Shown in pieces: positions 48,051 through 58,047 of a stretch of DNA of 64,000 nucleotides; position 1 is the stretch's first letter, and every line of letters begins with the position of its first letter. The notes under the pieces are model-generated. The model did not search any database, had not been told where the DNA came from, and saw only the letters and a list, made by a program, of their open reading frames with translations. The stretch spans positions 928,825-992,824 of the forward strand of contig NZ_LMPG01000001.1 of NCBI RefSeq assembly GCF_001423765.1, written 5' to 3'. The DNA comes from Sphingomonas sp. Leaf343 (GTDB taxonomy: Bacteria; Pseudomonadota; Alphaproteobacteria; Sphingomonadales; Sphingomonadaceae). The position numbers were made by a program, and so were the translations under genes.

Positions 48051-48974
48051 TTATCCGGCGCGCAGCCAGCCCGGAACACCACGGCGGCCGAGAATGCCGG
48101 CCCACCATCCCGATACCGCCCATCGCCATTGCTTCCACGCCCCGCGTCGGGCGAAGCGCAGCGTCAGCAGCAGGAACGTCGCCGGAATGGCGACCGGCAG
48201 TCGCCACGGATCGACATCGCGGACGATGTTGAGCTTGTTGCGTTCGTCCAGATAGATCGGCAGGCGCGGGCGATCACGGATATCGTCGGCCGACCCCGTG
48301 GTGCTTCCTTGGGAATGAAGGACCCGGGCCGCCGGTGCGAAGCCCAGTCGCGCACCGCGTGCGACGCCGCGCAGGCACCACTCGATCTCCTCGCCGTACA
48401 GGAAGTAATCCTCTCGCATCAGGCCGGCGATCTGCACGAAGCGGGGGCCAACCAGCATCGACGCGCCCAGCAGATACGACAGGCGTGGCTCGATCGCGGA
48501 TCGCGGCGGTGCCTCCCCCAGGGGATCGTTGCGTCCCATCGATACGGGACGCCCCAGCCAGCGCCGCCAGTGACCGCCATGTGCCTGGACCTTCTGACCC
48601 GGCAGATACAGCGTACCGGCGACCGCGTCGGCGTCGCCTTCCGCCAATCGCTCGACCAGCGCCGTCAGCGCATCGGCATCGGGCTGAGCATCCGGATTGA
48701 GGATCCACCATGCGGAGGCGTTCGGTCGCGCGTTCATGCAGATGTTGACGCCCCCTGCAAAGCCGGGATTGCCGGGGGCGAGGATCAGCTCGATCGACTG
48801 GCCCTGCGGCAGCATCGGAGGAAGGACCCTGACGAGGTCGGCATACGCCGCGGGGCCGCCGTTTTCGCAGATCACTACCTCGTAGGCGGTATAGCTCGAC
48901 CGGCCGAGTGCCGAGAGGCAGGACGCGATGTCGCCGGCGTTGCGGAAGCCGACTATGCAGATCGCGACCGTCAC
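48051..48974 (-). CDS. Family 2 glycosyltransferase (rhamnosyltransferase-like)
   Basis: The product is 307 residues from a GTG start. It has a GT-A fold with VAICIVGFRNAGDI, VVICENGG, APGNPGFAGGVNICMN, the Asp-x-Asp-like site ILNPDAQPDADAL and the C-terminal YFLYGEEIEWCLR. The last word is typical of rhamnosyl/galactofuranosyl transferases of the GT2 group. It begins four bases after the neighbouring GT2 gene; both probably add sugars to the repeat unit. Confidence 0.85.
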   Translation of the reverse strand: MTVAICIVGFRNAGDIASCLSALGRSSYTAYEVVICENGGPAAYADLVRVLPPMLPQGQSIELILAPGNPGFAGGVNICMNARPNASAWWILNPDAQPDADALTALVERLAEGDADAVAGTLYLPGQKVQAHGGHWRRWLGRPVSMGRNDPLGEAPPRSAIEPRLSYLLGASMLVGPRFVQIAGLMREDYFLYGEEIEWCLRGVARGARLGFAPAARVLHSQGSTTGSADDIRDRPRLPIYLDERNKLNIVRDVDPWRLPVAIPATFLLLTLRFARRGAWKQWRWAVSGWWAGILGRRGVPGWLRAG

Positions 48975-48978
48975 GGCG

Positions 48979-49887
48979 TCAGCGCCTCAGACCGAAGAAC
49001 AGCCGATGCGCGTCGACCACCCGCCACAGCCGCAGCCGTGCGAGCGTCCCCAGCGCCGCGGCCTTCTCCCGCGGACCATGGAGGTCGGGGGAAACCAGCA
49101 CGCGCGGTGCATGAACGACGATCGACGCCGGCAATAGATAGCTCGTCCCCAGCCAGCGGAGGCGCTTTCCCAAGTCGCTGCCCGCCATGACATGCGTTTC
49201 GAGCATGCGCCGGCGCCACTTCTTCAACAAATCCTGCCAATCGGCGCGCGCCGGATGGCCCACGACGGCGGCCGGCGCATAGCCGAGCCGATACCCCTTC
49301 GCGACCGCGCGCTGTCCCCATTCGACGTCTTCGGAGATAGCGGGATAGAAGGGGCCGATCGCCTCGAACACCGCGCGCGAACAGAACAGGTTGGCGCTGA
49401 CGGTAAAATTCTCCTCGCGGATGTAACGCTCGTTCTTGAACGCAAAGACCTGTTCAAACGCCTCCGCACCCGTCTTGGGGCGGGTCGGGTCGATCAGGAC
49501 CGTCATCCGCCCACCGATCAGGTCCCAGTCCGCGAGCGCGGAGAGTCCCTGCTCCAGCCACTCGGTTTCCGGCACGCAATCCGAATCGGTGAAGGCGATG
49601 ATCGGTGCGAGGGCCGCGGCCACCCCCGCGTTTCGCGCAGGCCCGGCTCCACGTTCCGGGACGATCAGCAGCCGCGCACGACCCGCGATGACTGCCGCCA
49701 CCGCCTCCTGGCCCTGAGGCGAAGCGTTGTCGGCGACCACGACCTCGAACGCGTCCGCCGGCAACGTCTGCGCCTGCAAGGCGTCGAGGCAACGCCCGAG
49801 TGCCGGAAGATCGTTGAAGTGCGGCACGACCACCGTGACGCGCAACGCCGATCCTCCGGTCGACGCCGGGCGATACGGATCAGACAT
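48979..49887 (-). CDS. Family 2 glycosyltransferase
   Basis: The product is 302 residues. It has [46 protein letters not shown], the metal site [12 protein letters not shown] and [16 protein letters not shown] (acceptor base region). A C-terminal hydrophobic segment ([14 protein letters not shown]) may touch the membrane. It overlaps the end of the UDP-glucuronate decarboxylase gene by eight bases, so the three genes are coupled. Confidence 0.85.
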   Translation of the reverse strand: MSDPYRPASTGGSALRVTVVVPHFNDLPALGRCLDALQAQTLPADAFEVVVADNASPQGQEAVAAVIAGRARLLIVPERGAGPARNAGVAAALAPIIAFTDSDCVPETEWLEQGLSALADWDLIGGRMTVLIDPTRPKTGAEAFEQVFAFKNERYIREENFTVSANLFCSRAVFEAIGPFYPAISEDVEWGQRAVAKGYRLGYAPAAVVGHPARADWQDLLKKWRRRMLETHVMAGSDLGKRLRWLGTSYLLPASIVVHAPRVLVSPDLHGPREKAAALGTLARLRLWRVVDAHRLFFGLRR

Positions 49888-50842
49888 GGTCCGGGAGACC
49901 GGCGAAATACGCGATGGTCGGCGGCAGTCCCTCGGCCAGCGGAATGGTCGGCTCCCAGCGCAGCTTCTCGCGTGCCTGCGTGATATTGGGCTGGCGCTGC
50001 TTGGGGTCGTCCTGAGGCAGCGGCATCTCGATCAGTGCGGACGACGATCCCGTCAGGCGGATGACCTCCTCGGCCAGTTCGCGGATCGTGAATTCGACCG
50101 GATTGCCGATATTGATCGGGCCGGTGACGTCGGCGGGACTGTCCATCAACTTCATCAGGCCATCGACCAGATCGGAGACGTAGCAGAAGGACCGCGTCTG
50201 CGCGCCATTGCCATAGATGGTGATCGGCTGGCCGGCGAGCGCCTGCACCACGAAATTGGACACCACGCGCCCGTCGTTCGGGTGCATGCGGGGGCCGTAG
50301 GTGTTGAAGATGCGCGCGACCTTCACGTCCAGCCCGTGCTGGCGGTGATAATCGAAGAACAGCGTCTCGGCGCAGCGCTTGCCCTCGTCATAGCAGGAAC
50401 GGACGCCGATCGGGTTGACGTTGCCCCAATAGCTTTCTTCCTGCGGATGGATCGCCGGGTCACCATACACCTCGCTGGTCGATGCCTGCAGGATCGGCAC
50501 CTTCAGCCGCTTGGCCAGCCCCAGCATGTTGATCGCGCCGATGACGCTGGTCTTGGTCGTCTGGACCGGATCGTGCTGGTAATGGATCGGCGAGGCCGGG
50601 CAGGCGAGATTGTAGATCTCGTCGACCTCGACATAGAGCGGGAACGTCACGTCGTGGCGCAGGAATTCCAGCCGCGGATGATTGTGCAAGTGGGCGATAT
50701 TGCGCCGCGCGCCGGTGAACAGATTGTCCACGCACAACACCTCGTTGCCGCGCTCCAGCAGGCGATCGATCAGGTGCGATCCGACGAAGCCCGCACCGCC
50801 GGTCACCAGCGTCCGCTTCCTGCTGTCGTAATTGCGAGCCAT
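49880..50842 (-). CDS. UDP-glucuronate decarboxylase (UDP-xylose synthase)
   Basis: The product is 320 residues, an extended SDR enzyme. It has NAD motif [12 protein letters not shown], the family word [28 protein letters not shown], catalytic [10 protein letters not shown] and [21 protein letters not shown]. These mark UXS, which turns UDP-glucuronate into UDP-xylose. The ugd gene starting at 63894 would supply the substrate. The EPS may therefore contain xylose. Confidence 0.92.
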   Translation of the reverse strand: MARNYDSRKRTLVTGGAGFVGSHLIDRLLERGNEVLCVDNLFTGARRNIAHLHNHPRLEFLRHDVTFPLYVEVDEIYNLACPASPIHYQHDPVQTTKTSVIGAINMLGLAKRLKVPILQASTSEVYGDPAIHPQEESYWGNVNPIGVRSCYDEGKRCAETLFFDYHRQHGLDVKVARIFNTYGPRMHPNDGRVVSNFVVQALAGQPITIYGNGAQTRSFCYVSDLVDGLMKLMDSPADVTGPINIGNPVEFTIRELAEEVIRLTGSSSALIEMPLPQDDPKQRQPNITQAREKLRWEPTIPLAEGLPPTIAYFAGLPDHV

Positions 50843-50899
50843 TCAACATTCCCCGTTCAGTTCGGTCGTGATGCGCGGCCGGATCCCGGCGGCGCGCTG

Positions 50900-51304
50900 T
50901 CAGTCCAGCAGCTGGACATATTCGGTGATGATCCCGCGTGTAGCGGTGGGCGCGAGGAAGTTGCAGAGGAAATTACCTGCGCCCTTAACGGCTTGCGGTT
51001 CGATCATGCGGATACCCTGCGCGGCGAACGCCGCCTGCGTGGCGGCGATGTCCGGCACCGCGAAGGCGATATGATGCAGGCCGCCGGCACCCTTGTTGAA
51101 CTTCATCAGCGGACCGCCGTCAGGCACGACGAATTCGATCGGCGAGCCGTCGCCGGAGGGACGGGTGAAGATGCACAGCGCATGGAATTGTGGCACATAG
51201 CCGCGATAGTCCTCGGTCAGGTTCAGGACCTGCATGACGGCGGTGACGGTATCCTCGTCGGGCTGGACGATGCCGACATGGTGCAGCGGCGGATCACGCG
51301 TCAT
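50900..51304 (-). CDS. VOC-family protein (methylmalonyl-CoA epimerase-like)
   Basis: The product is 134 residues and a single VOC (glyoxalase/dioxygenase fold) unit pair: LHHVGIVQPDEDTV early, PIEFVVPDGGPL in the middle, GGLHHIAFAVPDIAATQAAF, and a late Glu in RGIITEYVQLLD. His/Glu spacing recalls methylmalonyl-CoA epimerase, which inverts an acidic carbon beside a thioester. In this operon, with an ACP and FkbH-like protein, it may act on a carrier-bound acid. That is inference. Confidence 0.72.
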   Translation of the reverse strand: MTRDPPLHHVGIVQPDEDTVTAVMQVLNLTEDYRGYVPQFHALCIFTRPSGDGSPIEFVVPDGGPLMKFNKGAGGLHHIAFAVPDIAATQAAFAAQGIRMIEPQAVKGAGNFLCNFLAPTATRGIITEYVQLLD

Positions 51305-52475
51305 GGCGGGCCTCCGGCGCGGGGGCCTGTAACGTCCGGGCGCGCGCGACCAGCCAGCGTCGGCCGGGAACTTCGATCAGGCGATAGGTCAGCATCGACA
51401 GGATCGTCGCGGCGACGAGACCGGCAAGGACGGTGACGATCGCCGTCGGCACGTCGGCTGGACGCCAGCGCGGCAGCAGCGCGTCGTACAGCAGGATGCC
51501 CACGCCCAGATGCACCATGTAGACCGAATAGCTGATCTCCCCCAGATACACCGGCACCGTGCTGCCGAACGGGCGGAGCTTGCCGTGGCGATCGGAGTCG
51601 GCGGCGAAGAACACGATGCCGGCGAGGCCCAGCGTCGCGATCACGGCCATTGCGACCTCAAGGCCGGAAACCGCGGCGCCGATGCACAGGCTGACGACGA
51701 CGAGGATGAAGGAGCCGACGAGTCCGGCCACCGCGCCGCGAGGCCCGGCGGACCATGTCTCACCAAACCGATGGAGTGACATGCCGATCAGAAACTCGGG
51801 AAAAATTCTCATGATACCGGCGTTCCAGCTCAGACGCGTCAGTTCGCCTTTGAACATCGCCGCGTAGACCAGCGCGAAAATCACGAATGCGGTCGCGATC
51901 CCGAACAGTTTCGCGGTTTCGGATCTCGGGGGCAGCCGGCGTATCATAACCAGAACCGGAAACAGGAGATAGGCGAACCATTCCGCGCTGATCGACCATG
52001 ATGGCTGATTGAAGAACAGCCACCCCGTTGATCCCCAGGCATGGATCAGGGTGAGATTGGCGATCAAAGCCCGGAAAATGACGGCATGGTCGATCCCCGC
52101 GAATGACATGCCTGATAGCCAGGGCTCCACGACCAGCGCACCGGACCGTGCAGCCAGGCCGAAGCCGACAAACGCGAGCAGCGTCGCGGCGTGCATCGGA
52201 TAGATCCGCGCGAACCGCCTCGATAGGAACGCCCAGTAATCGAACCGCCCGGCGGCGATCTGCGGCTGATAGACGTGCGTCAGCACGAAGCCCGACAGGA
52301 TGAAGAAGAAATCGACGCCGAGATAGCCCGAGGCGACGAGCGGAAACTCCTGCAACGCGACCGACCCGGTGAAGTGGGAGAAGTGATAGAACACGACCCA
52401 GATGGCGGCGCAGTAGCGCAGCGACGTCAGCGCCGGGATGGCGTTGGGGAAGGGTGGGGGGCTGGTGCGCATCAT
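51294..52475 (-). CDS. Acyltransferase 3 family membrane protein
   Basis: The product is 393 residues with about ten hydrophobic helices. The family words are near the start (LTSLRYCAAIWVVFYHFSHF, with the His), GVDFFFILSGFVLTHVY, FLSRRFARIYPMH and WSISAEWFAYLLFP. Such proteins acetylate or acylate sugars of surface polysaccharides. It overlaps both neighbours (the VOC gene by 11 bases, the SGNH gene by four). Confidence 0.88.
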   Translation of the reverse strand: MMRTSPPPFPNAIPALTSLRYCAAIWVVFYHFSHFTGSVALQEFPLVASGYLGVDFFFILSGFVLTHVYQPQIAAGRFDYWAFLSRRFARIYPMHAATLLAFVGFGLAARSGALVVEPWLSGMSFAGIDHAVIFRALIANLTLIHAWGSTGWLFFNQPSWSISAEWFAYLLFPVLVMIRRLPPRSETAKLFGIATAFVIFALVYAAMFKGELTRLSWNAGIMRIFPEFLIGMSLHRFGETWSAGPRGAVAGLVGSFILVVVSLCIGAAVSGLEVAMAVIATLGLAGIVFFAADSDRHGKLRPFGSTVPVYLGEISYSVYMVHLGVGILLYDALLPRWRPADVPTAIVTVLAGLVAATILSMLTYRLIEVPGRRWLVARARTLQAPAPEARHDA

Positions 52476-53524
52476 CGATCCGTGACTGGCCGGATCAGGC
52501 GCCTACGCGCCAGTCCGGCAATGCGGTCGGCCAGCCACGGCGCGACGAGACGCGAGCCGTGGACATTGAGATGGCCGTAATCCGAATAGAGGCGGTAGTC
52601 GTCGGCAACGAAACCGGGGCTGACGGTGGGACCGATCGCATCGTAGAACTTCTGGTCGCTCACCGGCTCGTGATCCTTGTAGATCGGCAGGTACAGGAAC
52701 ATCACCGATACGCCATGCGCCTTCGTCAGTGCGGCGATACGGCGGGTATAGGCGCGCTCCACTGCGAATTCGTAATCCGCTCCGGCCGCGCCCAGTATCG
52801 GGCGGGTGATGTTCCGGACGCGCGCCGAGGCGACGGCGGCCAGTTCGGGTTCCAGTTGAACGGCGTCGCGGTCGACGATCTTGCCGTCGGGCAGGCGGAA
52901 CGTCTGCGCCGAGTCCAGATCGCTGCCCGGATAGCGTGACCGGTCCAGCGCCGCGACGTCGCCGAACGCCGCCGGAAACAGCGACTGCACGAACAGGGAT
53001 ATCTGGCGAAACGGTAGCACGCCGATATCGTTGGCATAGTCGCGGTTAAGGAGCAGTGGGGCATCCAGCACATCCTTCACGTCGGCCAGATCGCGGAAGG
53101 CGGGATGCCCCTCGCGCGGCATCTGCTCGATGACGGACAGGACGATCAGTTTCAGTTCCGGTCGCTCGGCGATCAGGCGCTTGACGATGGCGTAATGGAT
53201 GTTCCGCCCCTCCTGCGGCATCGTCAGATTGGCGACGTGGAGGTCGGACCCGGTCAGGCGACGAAGCCTGGCCTGCACCTGCGGCGCGCTGACCCCCGCA
53301 CCCAGGCGGGAATTGCCGACGATGGCGATATCGATCGGCGTGCGATCGAGCGCGATGCGTTCATAGACCCACTGGCTGCGGAACTGGATCGTCTTCGCCA
53401 GTTGCTGGAAACGGATGTACGGATCGTGCGGCAGCGCGAGCACCGCGAGGAACAGCGCGACGAAGGTCGCCGCGATCGTCGCGAACAACGGCCACGGCCG
53501 GCGCGTAAAGGGGAGGTCGGTCAT
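52472..53524 (-). CDS. AlgJ-like SGNH acyltransfer partner protein
   Basis: The product is 350 residues, one N-terminal membrane anchor (LFATIAATFVALFLAVLAL) and a periplasmic SGNH-like domain. Block I reads IAIVGNSRLGAGV with Ser, and the C-terminal block is YSDYGHLNVHGSRL with Asp and His. Proteins of this type (AlgJ/AlgX, PatB, DltD-like) take acyl groups delivered by an MBOAT protein and put them on polysaccharides; the MBOAT gene is immediately upstream. The start at MTDLPF is preferred to longer frames. Confidence 0.82.
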   Translation of the reverse strand: MTDLPFTRRPWPLFATIAATFVALFLAVLALPHDPYIRFQQLAKTIQFRSQWVYERIALDRTPIDIAIVGNSRLGAGVSAPQVQARLRRLTGSDLHVANLTMPQEGRNIHYAIVKRLIAERPELKLIVLSVIEQMPREGHPAFRDLADVKDVLDAPLLLNRDYANDIGVLPFRQISLFVQSLFPAAFGDVAALDRSRYPGSDLDSAQTFRLPDGKIVDRDAVQLEPELAAVASARVRNITRPILGAAGADYEFAVERAYTRRIAALTKAHGVSVMFLYLPIYKDHEPVSDQKFYDAIGPTVSPGFVADDYRLYSDYGHLNVHGSRLVAPWLADRIAGLARRRLIRPVTDR

Positions 53525-53541
53525 GACGGCTGCCTCCTCCA

Positions 53542-55086
53542 TCAGAAGTTGAAGTAGATGAATTCGGTGGTGCCGCGCATGATGAATGCGACGCCGAAGA
53601 ACAGGAATATGCCCGACACGATCGCCCAGCCGATCGTCGGTGCCCATTCCGCGCGGACGATGGCGGGGGCGACCTTACGCCATTTCGCCCATTCCAGCGC
53701 GGGTTCGACGCGCGTCATGAACGCTTGCGTATTCGGCAGCAGCGCGACGATCGACCAGCCGACCGCCAGCGAGGCCAACGCGCCGGCCGCGCCGAGCGGG
53801 ACGAGCGTGGACCACGGGATATCGCCGCCGCCCAGCCCCAGCATCGCGCCGAAGAACCGGCCTGTGACGCGCACGTCGGCTGCGCGGAACGGCACCGTCG
53901 CGGCGACGAAGCACAGGATCGTCACGACGTGCGCCGCCATCTTCGACCCTGTCCGCTGCGGGTTCTTCTTGCGCTTCTTCTTCCAGTAGAAATCCCACGC
54001 ATTGTATATCGCGACGTACAGCCCGTGCATCGCGCCGAAGATCACGAAATTCCACCCCGCCCCGTGCCACACGCCGATGATGACCATCGACAGGAACGTG
54101 GGCGCGAGCGTCGACACTGCGAGGAAGGCCCAGGGTGCGGAGAAACGCGTCGCGGCATAGCGGGCGAGCGGCATCGACAGCGGCTGGAAGATATAGCTTT
54201 GCACGAACCGCGACAGCGTCATGTGCCACCGCCGCCAGAGTTCCGCCATGTTGCCGGCGCGCAGGGGACTGTGGAAATTGAGCGGCAGCAGCACGCCGAA
54301 CATCCGCGCCAGCCCGATCGCCATGTCGGAATAGCCGGAAAAGTCGAAATAGATCTGCAGCGTATAGCTGAACGCCGCCGTCCATGCCCCGACGAACCCG
54401 GGCATCGATCCGTCGCGCGCGGCGTCGAAGATCGGGCTGGCATAGAGCGCGGCGGTATCCGCCAATACGGTCTTCTTGAACAACCCGATCCCGAAGATCA
54501 CCAGCCCGATCAGGATGTTGCGCGAGGCCGCCGACAGCCGCGGCGTGTCCGCCAGCTGCGGCGCGAGTTCCGAATAATGCACGATCGGACCCGCGATCAG
54601 CTGCGGGAAGAACAGCACGAACGTGACGTATTCCGTCACCGGCCCGAGGCGCACCTTCCTGCGATAGACGTCGAACAGCAGCGCGATTTTCTGGAAGGTG
54701 AAAAACGATATGGCGAGCGGCAGGACGATGCGCGCGATGGTGATCCCCGCGCCCGTCAGCGCATTCAGATTGTCGATGAAGAAGTTGAAATACTTGAAGT
54801 AGAACAGCAGCGCGAGATTGAAGACGATGCCGCCGATCAACAGGTGCCGCCGTCGCCCCGCCCCCTCCGGCAGGCGCTGGATCGCCGCCGCCAGAAGGTA
54901 ATTCACCGTCATCGAGAAGACGAGCAGCAGGATGTAGCGCGGCGCCCAGTATCCATAGAAGAACAGGCTGGCCGCGGCGAGCCAGATCAGCCGCGGGCGA
55001 TGGCGCCCCGTAGCCGCCAGCATCCAGTAGCCGGCGACGACTACCGGTAGGAATGCGAAGATAAAGACGAGCGAGTTGAACAGCAT
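53542..55086 (-). CDS. MBOAT O-acyltransferase (AlgI-like)
   Basis: The product is 514 residues with about 11 membrane helices. Family words are SLFFYGYWAPRYILLL, FYFKYFNFFIDNLN, LPLAISFFTFQKIALLFDVY, PQLIAGPIVHY, DFSGYSDMAIGLARMFG, ELWRRWHMTLSRF (His) and IIGVWHGAGWNFVIFG (catalytic His). AlgI-type MBOATs carry acyl groups across the inner membrane for polysaccharide O-acylation. Located between an SGNH partner and the FkbH/ACP genes, it probably uses an ACP-bound acyl donor. Confidence 0.93.
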   Translation of the reverse strand: MLFNSLVFIFAFLPVVVAGYWMLAATGRHRPRLIWLAAASLFFYGYWAPRYILLLVFSMTVNYLLAAAIQRLPEGAGRRRHLLIGGIVFNLALLFYFKYFNFFIDNLNALTGAGITIARIVLPLAISFFTFQKIALLFDVYRRKVRLGPVTEYVTFVLFFPQLIAGPIVHYSELAPQLADTPRLSAASRNILIGLVIFGIGLFKKTVLADTAALYASPIFDAARDGSMPGFVGAWTAAFSYTLQIYFDFSGYSDMAIGLARMFGVLLPLNFHSPLRAGNMAELWRRWHMTLSRFVQSYIFQPLSMPLARYAATRFSAPWAFLAVSTLAPTFLSMVIIGVWHGAGWNFVIFGAMHGLYVAIYNAWDFYWKKKRKKNPQRTGSKMAAHVVTILCFVAATVPFRAADVRVTGRFFGAMLGLGGGDIPWSTLVPLGAAGALASLAVGWSIVALLPNTQAFMTRVEPALEWAKWRKVAPAIVRAEWAPTIGWAIVSGIFLFFGVAFIMRGTTEFIYFNF

Positions 55087-55180
55087 GGCGCGCTATCGCA
55101 CCCGCCGGTCGGTGCCGGTCCGTTCGCCCGGCACGCACGGACGGGTCGCCACGGGCGTCGTGCGCATCATCCGCAAGGTC

Positions 55181-56107
55181 TCAGGCCGGCTCGGCGATGA
55201 TCGAGCAGGTCACCGCGGCCTTGCGCTTCAACGCCTTGCCCAGCGGCATCGCCTGCGTCGTGTGGCTGGCGATCTCCAGCACGCGGAAACCGCCGTCGAC
55301 CAGCATCTTTTCCGCCTCCGACGGGTCGCGCAGCAACTGCAGGTGATCGGGCATCGGCGCGTTGAGCGGCACGTTGACGAACAGCACGCCGTCCTTCGTC
55401 AGCAGCTTCCTGACCGTCGCCAGCGCGGGGATCGGATCGTCGAGATGCTCCAGGAGATGGCTGAGGATGACGAGGTCGAATTGCTCGCCGGTCGCCTCCG
55501 CCTGGTGCATGTCCTGCACCGCGAAACGCGCGCGGCCTTCGGCGCCCAATCGCGCGAGCGCCGCCCTGGTATGCTCCAGCGAAACCGGCGACAGGTCCCA
55601 CGCCACCGCTTCGCGCATCTTCAGGTCGCGCAGGCACAGGAACAGCAGCAGGCCGTGGCCCGATCCCACCTCCAGCACCTTGCCGCCCGCCTTCACCCGC
55701 GCGGCGAGCCGCTGCACGAAGAAGTGCAGCGACGATGCGTGCATGAACCACAGCACGTGGCTGAACAGCAGGCCGTTCATGTACCGCTTCATGAAATCGT
55801 CGTCCGAATAGACGTGCGCGTTCGTCTCCTCGAAGGTCGAGAAGCGATAGGCGTCGGTCCGCGCGAAGTTCAGTTCCTCCTCGCGGATGCGGTCGCACAG
55901 CCAGCGATAATCCTCCGCGGTACCGCGCACGTCGTCGGCCGCCAGTTCCAGCACCGCCGCGGCCATCCGGTCGCTGGTATCCAGCAGCGAGGCCGTGCGC
56001 GCGCCGAAGCTCTTTTCCAGATAGGTGCCGTGATCGGGCCAGACGTCGACCACCGCCTCGACCAGACGGGCGATGTTCGGGTGGGCGGCATAGGGGCTGT
56101 CGGTCAT
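55181..56107 (-). CDS. Class I SAM-dependent methyltransferase
   Basis: The product is 308 residues. A helical N-terminal part of about 140 residues precedes a Methyltransf_23/12-type domain: motif I GKVLEVGSGHGLLLFL, AVAWDLSPVSLEHTRAAL, FDLVILSHLLEHLDDP and LLTKDGVLFVNVPLNAP. Its start overlaps the end of the FkbH gene (four bases). It could methylate the ACP-bound acid, as in methoxymalonyl-ACP pathways, or a sugar. Confidence 0.82.
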   Translation of the reverse strand: MTDSPYAAHPNIARLVEAVVDVWPDHGTYLEKSFGARTASLLDTSDRMAAAVLELAADDVRGTAEDYRWLCDRIREEELNFARTDAYRFSTFEETNAHVYSDDDFMKRYMNGLLFSHVLWFMHASSLHFFVQRLAARVKAGGKVLEVGSGHGLLLFLCLRDLKMREAVAWDLSPVSLEHTRAALARLGAEGRARFAVQDMHQAEATGEQFDLVILSHLLEHLDDPIPALATVRKLLTKDGVLFVNVPLNAPMPDHLQLLRDPSEAEKMLVDGGFRVLEIASHTTQAMPLGKALKRKAAVTCSIIAEPA

Positions 56108-58035
56108 GCGGCCTCGCGCTCCCGGTTATGGAAAAGATCGTCGACCTGCATCGGCAGGACCGGCGGCGTGTAACCGGCGAGATCGAGGATCCAGCGCGTG
56201 CCGCCATCCGGCAGGTCGCCATCCGCGACGAAGCCCAGCTTCGCGTAGTGATCCTCGACCATCCGGTTCTTCGGCGATGGTACGTAACGGCCGACGAGCC
56301 GCCTCGCACCCTCCGCCCGCGCGGCGGCGGCAAGATGGGCCAGCGCCGCTTCCTGCACGCGCCGGCCGAGCACGCGGCAGCTCATCAGCCACGTGTCGAT
56401 CGTCCAGTCCGCCGCCGCCTTGTCGGCGATCAGGACGGAGATGATGCCATTGTCACCGAACCGGTCGACCAGCCGCACCTGAACCGCATGGCGCAGCGGA
56501 TCGGCTTCCGCCGACGCGACCTCGGCCTCGGTATAGCGGCGGGTCGTCAGGTTGAACTGGTTGGATTTGTTGATGAGTTGCGCGACGCGCGGCCGGCTGA
56601 TCGGATCGACCGGGCGGATCGTGCAGGTCATCGCCAGCGACGCGAGATAGGAATCCATGTCGGATGCGCCCGCCTGCATCTGCGCGCGTTGCGCGTTCGC
56701 CTGATACTGATCGGCGCGCAACCGGTCCTCCTCCGACAGCGCGACCGTGTCGAAATAGCCGGCCGCTGCCAGCATCCGCGGATACATCGCCGGGTCCGCC
56801 GGCAATTCCGGCACGCCGACCAGTGGCAGTTCGCGGCGGACCTGCGCGCGCTCCGCGGGATTGTCGTCGAGGAATACCAGCGCGTCGACGCCGATGTTCA
56901 GCGTCTCGGCGATCGCTGTCAGGTTCGACGCCTTGTCGGTCCAGTTCGCCTGAAACACGGCGATATGCTCTTCGCGCAACAGCATGTCGGGATGCTCGCG
57001 GAAGGGCAGGCGGGCGGCATCGTCCTCGTTCTTGGAACAGACCGCCAGCACGACGCCGCGCGCGCGCAGTTCGAGCGCCAGCCGCTGGATCGCCAGAAAC
57101 GCCTCGCCGGTGGCGTTGCCCTGTCCCACCGCGATGCCATCCAACCCGTCGTCGCCGATGATCCCGCCCCACAAAGTGTTGTCGAGATCGAGGACCAGTG
57201 CCTTCTTCGCCTTGCCGCAGATCGCGCCGATCGTGCGCGCGACCACGTCGGCATAGACCGGGATCATGTCGGGCGAGAAGCCCAGCTTGGAGGCGTGCCA
57301 GTGGCGCGGATCGTCCCAGCGTTCGTGCCCCACCGACGCGGCGAGGCGGGCGATGTCGACCAGCACGATGCCGCCCTGTCGCGCCCATTCCGCCAGCCGT
57401 CGGTTGAGCGCCTCGACCATCGCGAACACGGAGCCGGGTTCGACGCGATCGAAACTGCCGAACAACGGTTCGACCGGGCTCGACAGCGTCTGGACGAGCA
57501 GCGGTCCTTTGACGCCGGAACGCAGACCCTCCACGATCATGCGGATGCGACCGAGCGCGGCATCGACCTGTGCCGCTGCCGTCGCCGCATCGGGCATCGC
57601 CCGGTCGAGGCCGGCGAGCCGATGGTCGAGCGCCAGTAACGCCATGTCGAGGCCGGCGCGGCGCACCGCGCTCGACGGATCGGCGGCGTCCTGCACCGCG
57701 CTGCCATAGCCGCCCTCGACAACGTCGATCAGCAAACCGTGACGCACGCCCGATCCGACGATCGCGGATGCCAGCAGCGACAGCGTTCCATCGCCCAGCA
57801 GCCCCAGCTTCACCCGCGAAAAGGACGGCAGGTCACCCGCCACGCGACCGACGATCCCGGCGAGCTTCGCCAGTTGCCCCTCATCGAGCCGGTGCAGCGA
57901 CAACCGCGTCAACGCCTCGGCGAAGGCCGCGTCGAGCGGGGCCGCCCCGGCGGACGCGACGGTGGCTTTCAGCGCCTTGATATCGTCGCGGATCGATGCG
58001 GGAGCGGGAACCAGCCACGCCAGGTCGGACAGCAT
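56104..58035 (-). CDS. FkbH-like HAD-IIIC phosphatase/acyl-loading protein with GNAT domain
   Basis: The product is 643 residues. The N-terminal region (1-270) is common to HAD-IIIC/FkbH proteins. The HAD domain has VLDLDNTLWGGIIGDDG (nucleophile Asp283), CSKNEDDAARL and VFLDDNPAERAQV. The C-terminal third is GNAT-like (VRLVDRFGDNGIISVLI, MSCRVLGRRVQEAAL). Known FkbH proteins take 1,3-bisphosphoglycerate, remove phosphate and load a D-glyceryl group on an ACP. The ACP gene lies 12 bases upstream. Glyceryl as the group here is inferred from the family. Confidence 0.88.
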   Translation of the reverse strand: MLSDLAWLVPAPASIRDDIKALKATVASAGAAPLDAAFAEALTRLSLHRLDEGQLAKLAGIVGRVAGDLPSFSRVKLGLLGDGTLSLLASAIVGSGVRHGLLIDVVEGGYGSAVQDAADPSSAVRRAGLDMALLALDHRLAGLDRAMPDAATAAAQVDAALGRIRMIVEGLRSGVKGPLLVQTLSSPVEPLFGSFDRVEPGSVFAMVEALNRRLAEWARQGGIVLVDIARLAASVGHERWDDPRHWHASKLGFSPDMIPVYADVVARTIGAICGKAKKALVLDLDNTLWGGIIGDDGLDGIAVGQGNATGEAFLAIQRLALELRARGVVLAVCSKNEDDAARLPFREHPDMLLREEHIAVFQANWTDKASNLTAIAETLNIGVDALVFLDDNPAERAQVRRELPLVGVPELPADPAMYPRMLAAAGYFDTVALSEEDRLRADQYQANAQRAQMQAGASDMDSYLASLAMTCTIRPVDPISRPRVAQLINKSNQFNLTTRRYTEAEVASAEADPLRHAVQVRLVDRFGDNGIISVLIADKAAADWTIDTWLMSCRVLGRRVQEAALAHLAAAARAEGARRLVGRYVPSPKNRMVEDHYAKLGFVADGDLPDGGTRWILDLAGYTPPVLPMQVDDLFHNREREAA

Positions 58036-58047
58036 GGCGACTGCCCC

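Noticed and set aside
47845..48255. A 136-codon + strand frame after the PEP-CTERM gene
   Set aside because: Overlaps the end of the GT2 gene on the other strand and reads as Arg/Ser-rich sequence with no recognisable features.
53675..55138. A long minus-strand frame in a different register over the MBOAT gene
   Set aside because: Arg/Ala-rich shadow; the MBOAT frame has conserved histidine motifs and membrane helices.
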